A stretch of DNA of 64,000 nt, from NCBI GenBank assembly GCA_038501625.1, contig JAZAYU010000006.1:10524181-10588180 (forward strand). Direction: 5' to 3'. Positions 34,191 through 43,732 of this stretch are shown in pieces. Source of the stretch: Corbicula japonica (Eukaryota > Mollusca > Bivalvia > Venerida > Cyrenidae). The first letter of the stretch is position 1. Every line of letters starts with the position of its first letter. Under the pieces are notes generated by a model, which did no database searches, was not told the DNA's origin, and saw only the letters and a list, made by a program, of their open reading frames with translations. A program made the translations under genes and the position numbers.

Positions 34191-36419
34191 CAGTTTTAGA
34201 TTGATGATCTTGGGCTAGGTTCATCAGCACAAAGTTTTACTAATTTTGGTGACGCCAAGTTATTTTGATGAGAATTTTCACACAAAAAATATTTACTTCG
34301 AACTTATCTCCCATATGATCATGCTTAATTACATGTATATACTAATATGGTATCACGTTACTGTCAAACTATCAATTTTCGGTTATACATCCAATAAGTA
34401 AAAACAGTCACTTCAACAAAACCATATCATTATAAACACAATAGGTGGAGTTATAACACAATTTATGCTAAAAAACACAGAATAATGACACTGCAAATTT
34501 CACCTTTATTCCAAGAATTAGGTTGGAATTATGTTGGAAAATCAGCATTGAATGTGTTTTGAACTTATTTGTGTAGTGTGATAATTCTGATTACATGAAA
34601 TATAAGATTTAGCCATTAGTTTGAATAGGAGGGTACATTATTATAGATGTTGTAAAAGTACGTCATGTTATTCAAAGTTATAATATCAGGTTTCTTGTTT
34701 TCTAAGCATTGTAAAACCTGTATTAAACAGCACTTCAAGGCAGTGATAAAAAGTGGCTGCATAACACAGATGGCTGTTTAAGACAGGAAAAATTAGAACA
34801 AAATGCCAGTTTAGGATATATTCAAACTCACTGTTTAAGACAGGTGGTTGCTGTATGTATGTGGCTTCTTAGGCAGGATACTGTATTTGTTAACGTTTTC
34901 ATTGAATTGTGTATAAGTTAGGTGCAAAATTGAGCAATTTATTATGCAATAAAGGAAACGCTAAGGAGCAAGGAAGTCCCATTGTCATATAAATTGTTCT
35001 TTTAAGCCTGTAAAATCATACCGTAGCTCAATGAAGAGATGAGCTAAAAATATATGCAACTGTCAAACTTTTATATGAAATAAACAAAGTTCGAAATTTC
35101 GTGCTATCTCATATCTCACTTGAAACCTTGGGTAAACACCAATCTTCATTAACTTTAACTTTTATTGCTAAGAGAATGGTTATTTGTTGATCGCTTTAAA
35201 GTGTGATGGTTGCGTAGTGATGATCTTTTATAGGAAGGCGTATGTGTGTATATTAATTTCAAAACTTGGGTGGGATATTTGATTCTCACAGGCTGGTTCG
35301 GATCACCATTAAATGGAACGCTGAAAGTGTCGCACAATATGTTGCAAATAATCAGTTTATCACCTATTTTTCCGAATGAACTTTAGCGCATGGGTGTCAC
35401 TGTCACTGTTCATAAAAAGTGATCAACTGCAACCTGACGCCGTAGACTTAGCGATTGTTAGTGGCTGACCTGGATTGCGACTGACCTGCTCACATCAAGA
35501 CTTGAACAGTGAGGGTCTACAGTGTACTCGGCATGATTCTTATTTTGAATGAAATTTCCCATGCACGCCACGAGAAAACGAGTCTCCAAAGTTGACATTA
35601 TTTCACGAAACGACGTCGAAAAGTTAAACCGACGTCAATGCTTTTTACACAGCTCGCAGGAATAAATACATAATGCAGCCAAAGAATGAAACAGGTTCGC
35701 AATTTGTCAACTAAAACTAGAAAATGAAATATACATTTCGTGCCTTTTCTGAAATATCAACGGAGACATTTTCGCATAAAAGGTCCTCTCTTATCGTGAC
35801 TAGCATTTAGAGCACGGAATTGCCTTGTATTAGCGGAAGAAGTAATAAAGCTGCATTACCGACCCGTTTTGTTGTGATTTAACCTAGTGGAATCTATGTT
35901 AGGCGGTATTATTTCCTAGAAAAAAGAAAGAAATTTCTTTCGGTAATGGCCAGGCTTAACACAGGATTATGGTGAAGTTCCTGTCAAGGAAAATAATCAA
36001 TACGGTTATCACTGAACTTAGTGACGCCCAGACAGAGCTAAATATAAACATGAAAGTGATATGCCGTTATTTTCAATAAAATTAGAAAGTTTTCAGCATA
36101 CAACGGCATTTTAATGATTTGAACGGTTACCATAAAGTCCTTGATTTGTGTGTCGTTATATATGTTACACATACTTCTGGTAGAAAATTGATGAAACTGA
36201 CAGCGTTACATAAAATGAAATTATGAAAGTTATTTGCCTTTTCAGCGTTTTGTAGTTTTTGTTTAGAAAACAATGACAATTTTGCCAATAATCAATATTA
36301 TCTAGTACCTATATTCCAGCATAACTGGATTTCAATACAAAACAATTCATTTCAAATAATGTGTCAACCATTAGCAAATTCTAAACTTAAATGTGCGAAA
36401 GTAGGGGAAGAAATGTTAC

Positions 36420-36576
36420 CTTCTTTTGAGGAAATGCATTTTCTGGATGCGGCATATTTTAGCCGTAAAACGCTTTCAGGAGTTTTACTAATTATTGTAC
36501 GACTTTTTTTTACATAATCTGAGCGTATTTTTTCTGGCGTCACTAACTTTACACATGACATCATAAAGCGATTCAA
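36420..36576 (-). other. exon-like open block inside the channel intron (candidate)
   Basis: On the minus strand, TTATAGTTCTTTTAG is followed by 157 bp open in one frame (LNRFMMSCVKLVTPEKIR, continuing YVKKSRTIISKTPESVLRL to ISSKE) and by donor AAG|GTAACA. Entry phase is 0 and exit phase 1. The peptide is basic and not low-complexity. No family is recognised, and no matching next exon was found, so this could be chance or a gene remnant. Confidence 0.3.
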
Positions 36577-37255
36577 CTAAAAGAACTATAAACTATATGT
36601 GTGGCCAAGTTTACCTCAAACGTACTAACAAGCGTATATCCGTCATAGATTGAAAGTTCGCACAAACCGACGCCAGATATATTTAGTAGTGTGAATTATG
36701 CAACAAAGTTGAGAATATTTCTAAATTAGATTGATATGACATCAATACTTAACAGTTCATTCTCTATATATGACAAAACTGTGCTAAAATATACGAAAAC
36801 ACCTATCTGAAATAATTTTTATTCTATTGAAAAAGATGTTAACCTTCAATCAGTATTTTTGTGAGAAATAATTGATTTATTGATTTATATTTGTGCTCTT
36901 AATACTTATATAAAAGAAAGAATCAAGTGCACAAATTGGTCAGGTTTGACACAAAGTCTATATTATAAATCAATGGCATTCATGTTTTTATATGAAAAAA
37001 TATACAGAAAAATATTGAAAAAAAGGAGCGAAAATGATTTTATTTACTTGTATTACTTCAGTTTTCATTTAAAAAGTTTGAAATTATTTGTTATTTAACG
37101 TTTGAAATGGCGGCATTATCATTGTTGACCCAGATATTAGCTAAGCTGTATCCCAAAAGCACATACATACATGTATTAGCACAGCAATTATATTAGGCCG
37201 ACAGAGATGATCATAAAATGACCAATAACATTAATGTTAATTAATAATATATGAA

Positions 37256-37820
37256 TATACACTTAACAACTTTTCTAAGTTTACACCTTCGTACTGGGGC
37301 ATTACTGGCTTGATAATTAAGCTATTGCTCTAAGACTTTCAATAAAAATGCAATAAATACTAACTGATTTATTAAAAATATGGTGGAATATAACAGGCAT
37401 ATTGGAAAACTAAACAATAGGCGACTACATTTTATGCATTCAAACTGATTTGCTTAAAAGGTGGGTTGGACTATAAACAGTTATAAAACATTAAGATCAG
37501 AATGAAATGAATTTAATTTAACATAAATAGAAGAATATCATACTTCTAGGTTCCAAATGTTCATTATATGTACGCGTAAATCGTTTATTAAGTTAAACAT
37601 ACGATTTACTAAGTCATGTTGTGAATTTGTATTCTGTGGGTGTCAGTATTCTAAATGATTTTGAGCAGTCAGTTGTCTGTCATTTTGAATGAAGTTTTAC
37701 TAATAAATCAGTTAGTATTTATTGCATGGATTACTAAATGTTTTAGGGCAATAGTCCAAAAATCAAGCCAGTAATGCCCCAGTTCGAAGGTGTATACTTA
37801 GAAAAGTTGTTAAGTGTATA
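37256..37820. mobile_element. MITE with about 120-bp terminal inverted repeats
   Basis: TATACACTTAACAACTTTTC at the left end is matched by GAAAAGTTGTTAAGTGTATA at the right. Similarity continues for about 120 bases (GGGGCATTACTGGCTTGAT; GCAATAAATACTAACTG). If the termini are TACACTTAAC, both sides are flanked by TA, as for Tc1/mariner-type transposition. There is no coding capacity. Confidence 0.8.
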
Positions 37821-37909
37821 ACTGATGTCAGATAGACATAAATTAGCAAACACAATCAATTCCCAGTGTAACTATAATTAAATAAGAATCCCAGATAGAG
37901 GCAAAATCT

Positions 37910-38180
37910 TGTTTATTTTTGTTTGCAAGAAAACCCATTCTTTTGAAAACAAACAGTATTACAGCCTTGCATTGATTTTAAGGCTTATCTTGTCAAGAGG
38001 CACCTTTTCCAGGAAACTGACCACTGCAAACAACGCCAATTTAGAAATGTCGTTGACATAAAAATCACTGTTATAACAAGGATACTCAAGGAGATCAATG
38101 TTATACTCTATAGAGGCTATAAAATCTGCCGTTGCCATAGCGTCAAAATTCTCAACATTTGTTAACATATGGTTAATTAC
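37910..38180 (-). other. possible 3'-terminal exon of a nested minus-strand gene
   Basis: On the minus strand TTTTTATTCCTTCAG precedes a frame open from its first base (VINHMLTNVENFDAMATADF, continuing to KINARL). It stops at 37959-37961, with an AATAAA about 45 bases further at 37911-37916. The composition is protein-like, but no domain is recognised. The acceptor, open frame and poly(A) signal together fit a terminal exon. Coding-like minus-strand sequence at 40.5-40.86 kb could be upstream parts, though the phases do not join simply. Confidence 0.35.
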
Positions 38181-38394
38181 CTGAAGGAATAAAAATTACC
38201 ATTGTTGATGTAAATTATATGGTGAACTGTTTCAGTATTTTTTATGATATTAAATATATGCTTATGCATAAATGTACATCAAATAGGAACAAACCACAAA
38301 TTTTCTATAGCGATCCCTTTTTCTGAGGAGTTTGTTCATGATGTGACTTCAATAAAGAGGACGTGTTAAAAAAATTAAGTATAAAATGGACAAT

Positions 38395-38705
38395 CATTTT
38401 GATTACGATATGAATAAACTGGAACGGTATTCATCTGAAAATACCGCATGAAAGGTTCCATGTTCACCGCCATATGCATACCATCGTTTGGAATGGATCA
38501 AAATTGTACCGTATATTAGTGTAAATATTGAGTTGCGCTCAACCCGGGGCTAGGCGGCGTGGGCAGTTATATGCATTTCCATTACTTCCCATGAACAGGC
38601 TCAATCAAGCCGAGCCAGAAATATTTTCTAATTTGTCGTATTCGGTGTCTTTCGTGTCGTGTTCGGTGTCATTGAAAGTTCCCTTTTCATCTATATTTAT
38701 AAAAT
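38395..38705 (-). repeat. family B repeat, minus-strand copy
   Basis: GGAACGGTATTCATCTGAAA...GGTTCCATGTTCACCGCC, ATTGAGTTGCGCTCAACCCG, GGGGCTAGGCGGCG and TTGTCGTATTCGGTG: all landmarks in reverse order. A short extra TTTCGTGTCGTGTTCGGTGTC duplicates the end. Confidence 0.7.
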
Positions 38706-39234
38706 ATGCACTCGCTTAAGTCTAAAGTTTTAACTAAAAGGTTCTTGAGCATAAAGTAAACAAAAACATAGATTTAGACAAAGGCAACGTTTTTATGAAG
38801 ATTTATAGATACCTTACTATTTATAGTAAAATATCCGTAAAGTATAGCAGGCTATTTTCATTTTTAAATAATCGGTCTGGACATGCGGCCGATTGATAAT
38901 CGGTCTGATTAGGAGCGCTCGATGCTTTGCTCTTTTCGTTTTCCTTAAAGTATCAACAACTGTGGAAGCTTATCAATGTGAAAAAAAAACAGTCATGTTA
39001 TGATAACAGATTACCTCTTGGGAACCCTAAATTGATGTATACACTTTATATTGTAAAGAAGACAGAAACGCCTATGAAACAAAAGATCAGTGATTAAAAA
39101 TTACTTTTAATTGGGCATATTTATTTAATGTCCCGATTTAAAAGCACGTGTTTTGCTACATTGTTTTTCATTCATTTTTTCTCCATAGCAATTATGATGA
39201 GAAAAAAGCTTAGGCTGAGAGACTCAGAACGTAG

Positions 39235-39365
39235 CCTTAATATACGGTAGCAGTAAAATGCATTTCCATTACTGCTAATGAACAGGCTCAATCAAACCGA
39301 GCCTGCAATTTTTTCATATTTGTCGTGTTTGGTGGCTTTTAAAGTTCCTTTTTGTCTATTTTAAC
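39235..39365 (-). repeat. family B repeat, partial minus-strand copy
   Basis: GCATTTCCATTACTGCTAAT through GAACAGGCTCAATCAAACCG to TTTGTCGTGTTTGGTGGC. This is only the head of the family. Confidence 0.65.
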
Positions 39366-39889
39366 ACTCGTACCACTATATTGGCATATGAACATCAAAC
39401 ATTGATTAAAATGTCAGTTATTGGAGTTCATAGAGTGCATCTCTTTCATGTGTTAATCTATCAAGAATTTTCCCCTTTGCGTGATTGAGAAATTCTTCGA
39501 TTCATTGATCAAAGAAGATTATTAAAACTTGAATGACAGGCTAATGAACTATGTATAAAGTCTTGTATTCTGGTATTTCTTCGACGTAAATTATACATAG
39601 ATAAAACAAGGTCCTCATTAAATAATATTAATGGTTTATACATAGTTTCATTTATTTCTTTCCCAACAGGCATTGTCTTAGGTAACCAATTAATAAGATT
39701 TACGCTTACATTGAAAGTATCCTTCGCTTGATTTTTATGGAACTTTGACGAGCAAGCATTTTAATTAAATGGTGGAAATAACCCTGAAGACTGACGTCTT
39801 ATGACGTGTAGCTACAATCTTTGGTGTCTTTTTAATATAATGTACGGGGATGAGCAAAACAATATAAACGTATACGTTATCTTTCAACT

Positions 39890-40350
39890 TAAGTCGTGGC
39901 GATGCCAAATTCTTTAGGTCATGGTCATATTTTATGGAGTTATGCCCCTTTTAGTATTTGGATCTAGAAACAAACAAGTCCCTTGCCCCTTGGATTTTGA
40001 CAAGAAATCTTAACATTTGCTATAGATTTGCCTTTTTTTCATCAAATTTCAAAGTATATTGCTCATGACATCATGGTAATGAGGCTGCCAAATTATTTAC
40101 GTCAAGGTAACATATTATTGATTTATGCCCCTTTTCGAACTTGGATATTGGAAAGGAAAATTTAACATTGGTTATAACTTTCATTTCTTAATATTGTTCA
40201 TCAAATTTCAAATTATATTGTTTATGACAACATGGTAGTGATGATGCAAATTCTTTAGGCCTGGATCACATTTGATAGAGATATGCAACTTTTTATGATT
40301 TTTTATTCTGACAAAATACCAGAGGGCGACACAAGTTTTTACACCCATCT
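39890..40350. repeat. imperfect tandem repeat, three units of about 160-180 bp
   Basis: The motif order ATG[CG]CAAATTCTTTAGG, ATTTATGCCCCTTTT and CATCAAATTTCAAA[GT]TATATTG recurs at about 39900, 40085 and 40240. It is diverged and non-coding. Confidence 0.6.
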
Positions 40351-40478
40351 AGTTATTACTTAGAAACGTTTAAAGTTTTAATAAACTAAAACATATGATA
40401 ATTTTTTTAAAAGTAACAAATGGAACAAAATCCTGACCCTCTGGGAAGGTTATTCACATGCCTTATTAACTACAACAA

Positions 40479-40860
40479 TTATGCGTCTTTAAAAATAAAA
40501 CATATTGAAGCGTCAACATATCTTAATGATTTATGTTCAGTAAGAGTTGTTTGCTCTGAAGTGGAAAAATCAGTTGTGCCGAGATAAATTCCGATTTTCT
40601 CGCAGTATTTTGATAACATCACAGAAGATAAAGAATTCCACTCGTGACAAGCAATGTCATAAACTTTCTTGGTAACAATGTCAATACAATCATTTTGTTC
40701 CACTCACTTTTGTTTGCACGCCACTTAAGAATGAAAGTACAATGAGGAGGAAAGCAGAGAATCAGAGAATCAACAGTTGTTCTTTCTTTAAAAACCTTAA
40801 ATTCAACAGTATTGGTTATTTTCAAGATAGTTAATGGATAAAAATTTGTAGTTTTTTTTT
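40479..40860 (-). other. coding-like minus-strand segment, one frame change (candidate)
   Basis: Two minus-strand frames overlap. One, open through 40860-40700, reads YPLTILKITNTVEFKVFKE and later LILCFPPHCTFILKWRANK. The other, 40703-40479, reads VEQNDCIDIVTKKVYDIACH through YCEKIGIYLG to FKDA and then stops. A perfect donor GTGAGT lies exactly at the transition, so the first could be an exon. The alternative is a frameshifted element remnant. No family is recognised. Confidence 0.25.
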
Positions 40861-41265
40861 CTTTTTGAAACTTAAAACTAGTATTACTCTAAAATTTGTC
40901 TGCCACATTGTCTGTAATTTAAAAGTTACTGTTTGATAACATGCAGTTTTAAATAATTTAAATAATGAAGAAGTCCATTAAAGACTTTTGTAATCTCAGT
41001 AGTTCATTCAACGTCGCAAAATGAACAAAATCAACAAGTTATGCAAAATTCAGTTGAGTTCACAGCGTTATTTTTGCTTAGGTCAAATTTCAAGGAATTT
41101 TAGGCAATTTTGAAAGAATTTAATAATAAAATAATATAATACATAATGAAATGATCAATAAATATGGATACACGTGTGAGAAAGGAACTGAGATGCAGTG
41201 CTAGATCGTCTTATTTCACATGTATAACTTAAAACATAAATAAAACTCTGTTTTGTTAATTTCAG

Positions 41266-42152
41266 GGTTTGGAATGACCACCCCTCGCACCATAGGAGGC
41301 AAAATCTTGCTCATATTTTACGGATTCTTCGGATGTGCTGGGGCCATCTTGTTCTTCAACTTATTTTTGGAACGTATCATCACATTTTTAGCCTACATTC
41401 TCCGCGCTATCCATGATCGTAAGCTGAGACACAAGTTAGGTATCAACAATAATAATAAAGAGAACCGTCGTGATTCTGGCTCCATCGATGAGGACTCGCT
41501 AAACGAATGGAAACCATCTGTGTATTGGGTAATGCTGATTCTTCTGATAGGGGCGGTAACTGTGGCATGTTGTGCCTCAGCAATGTATTCCCCTGTTGAA
41601 GACTGGTCATACTTCGAAGCAATTTATTTTTGTTTTGTTGCATTTGCAACCATTGGTTTTGGGGACTATGTTGTGAGTCAGCGTGAAACCTATCCACATG
41701 TGGACTTATATCGGTTTGGAAATTTTATATTTATTGTGATGGGATGTTGTTGTATATATAGTTTATTTAATGTTACATCAATTGTGATCAAACAAGCATT
41801 GAACTGGATCATTAAAAAGCTTAACTGTGAATGCCGCCGCCATCGCCGGCCGCAACCAACGGGTCGTAGGAATGCAATAACTCCTGGACATCTTGGTCGG
41901 CGATCTAAAGCAAACACTGTAACCGTAGACGTGGAATGTGACAGTGACTCGGAAGGAGGTCGACGAAACTCGGGGGAAATGATTTCAATGCGTGATTTCC
42001 TGCAAGCCAATAAAATTTCATTGGCAATGATGCAAAAGCAATTATGGGAGACCGCTCAGCGGGCTCAGAGCAGCTCAGTTGGTAATGGATTTCAAGGTGG
42101 TGTCGGACCGCTCGCAATTTTAAATAAAAAACTTGGACAGGAAGATGTATGA
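41266..42152 (+). CDS. KCNK13-like: two-pore-domain K+ channel (THIK type), coding exon 2
   Basis: Encodes residues 113-407, entering in phase 1 after TTAATTTCAG and completing TIGFG (first filter, 111-115). FGMTTPRTIGGK and a second membrane segment with LIFYGFFGCAGAILFFNLFLER follow. Transmembrane segment 3 is at about 197-218, the second pore loop CFVAFATIGFGD has its filter at 241-245, and segment 4 is at about 262-286 (CCIYSLFNV). The cytosolic tail has RRDS (180-183, in the TM2-TM3 linker) and RRNS (345-348) as possible basic-directed kinase sites, and SGEMISMRDFLQANK, a stretch shared with THIK channels. The stop TGA is at 42150-42152. The length of 407 is close to the known size of KCNK13 (about 408). 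The product should be a leak K+ channel dimer of the plasma membrane. Confidence 0.95.
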
Positions 42153-42696
42153 TAACAGAGCATATTTTTATTACCCAATCAGCTGTGATGTTTATATTTA
42201 ACAAATTGCTCAAGCGCTTGACAACAGGAGTACCGAAACAGGATTGTCAATTTAACCATAATTTTATCTATTACAAACAGTGGTGCACTATATTTTCTCC
42301 TATAAGTATCTCTTGATTAGAATTGGTAACATATACTGAATAATTTCTCTCAGCTTATTTGTTAACTATACAGAACAAATACCCATAAATATTCCCTTAT
42401 CAACTATTATAGGGCGAGTTGTTTTCTGACTGTAGTGGTATGACAAATTACTAAATGTACACAAAAGGAGGGTTTCTCTAACAGATTAATTGTACCATCC
42501 ATATAAAAAGTCCAAACAATATATTTTGAATCTAGGTAGAGGTCTCTATTCAATGCGACGACTATGTCATGTTATATTATTTTTGAATCGTTGCTTTGCT
42601 ACAACAGATAGGCCTACACATGTATGTATAATTTTTACCTAAAATAATTTAAAATTAGTATTGTTTGACATTTTGTCCACACTTTATAAAACACAA

Positions 42697-42702
42697 AATA
42701 AA
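42697..42702 (+). terminator. candidate poly(A) signal of the channel gene
   Basis: AATAAA 545 bases after the stop codon is the first clear canonical hexamer on this strand downstream. The cleavage site is not determined. Confidence 0.4.
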
Positions 42703-42744
42703 ACACTCAACACATGAAAGAAAAAGAAAACAAAAAAAGTTTGA

Positions 42745-43270
42745 CAGATTTTAACATGACATTTACCATCATCACGTGACATTAATGATGACAGGTAAAA
42801 TAACATTTACGTTCATCACTTTACATTTATGATGACAGATAACATGACGTTTACCACCATCTCGTGGCATTTATATGTAAGTTAACATGACATTTACCTT
42901 CATCACGTGACATTTATGATGTCAGGTGACTTGACATTACCACCATCACGTGACATTTATGGTGAAAGGTAAAATGACATTTACCATCATCACGTGACCT
43001 TTATGATGACAGGTAACATGACATTAACCTTTATCACGTGACCTTTATAATGACAGGTAACATGACATTTTCCATCATCACGTGACATTTATGATGACAG
43101 GTAACATGGCATTAACCATTATAACGTGACATGTATTATGACAAGTAGCATGACATTTACCATTATCACTTGACATTCATAATGACAGGTAGACTGACAA
43201 TTATCCCCACCAAGTCACTTTATGATGGAAGGTTAAATGACATTAACCATCATCATGACACATTTTTGAT
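42745..43270. repeat. minisatellite, about 12 units of 44-45 bp with E-boxes
   Basis: Consensus unit: ACATGACATTTACCATCATC, then ACGTGACATTTATGATGACA, then GGTA. Six units keep the palindromic E-box TCACGTGA in full. Others have one change (TCACTTGA, TAACGTGA, TCTCGTGG). The array starts about 40 bases after the poly(A) hexamer. Confidence 0.9.
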
Positions 43271-43582
43271 GGCAGAGACCGGAATCAATTGATACTAATT
43301 TGTGATTTTTACTTTGTTTTTTTCCACTTAGCACCCGAAAATAAATCCTGTAAAACGAAATGATGATACTTTTGATCTACAGTCGTGAAACTTAGAAATT
43401 TTGAAGTCTAGATATGGCTGTTATCAATGGGAGATTGTATAGTGTAGATCCACATAATCTGATTTAAAATAAATTATTAATATGATTAAATTTGAATATT
43501 ATAATTCTGACTAAGATGCAAACAGTTTTACCATCCAGATCTGACGGCACGAATGTGTTTGCTGATCTGAATCAACACTGGG

Positions 43583-43732
43583 CTGAAGGTTATAAAGCAG
43601 AGATTGGAAACCAGTCTCAAATCTCAAGCATCTGATTGGCTGAAATGGCGACTGGTCGCCATTTCAGCCAACAGATGCTTGAGATTTGAGACTGGTTTCC
43701 ATGCTCAGTTTTATAACCTTGGGCACAGGTCG
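43583..43732. repeat. family F foldback inside family C sequence
   Basis: GGGCTGAAGGTTATAAAGCAGAG at left, TCAGTTTTATAACCTTGGGC at right. It is flanked by GCTGATCTGAATCAACACT and GTCGCACATTTATGAAGTAA, which match the two halves of family C. Confidence 0.8.

Larger units (their letters stand above)
29676..41265 (+). other. KCNK13-like: intron of the K2P channel gene (11590 bp)
   Basis: Starts with GTATGC after ATAG and ends TTTTGTTAATTTCAG. It joins G|GG to restore the glycine codon of TIGFG. It contains family B copies, family F foldbacks, a SINE head, a 0.57 kb MITE, tandem repeats and three minus-strand coding-like segments, each listed separately. The remaining stretches (30511-31430, 31516-32465, 32621-33035, 34191-36415, 36577-37255) are AT-rich with nothing recognised. 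Confidence 0.9.

Noticed and set aside
41443..42213. Minus-strand open frames opposite channel exon 2
   Set aside because: They are shadow frames of a strongly supported coding exon.
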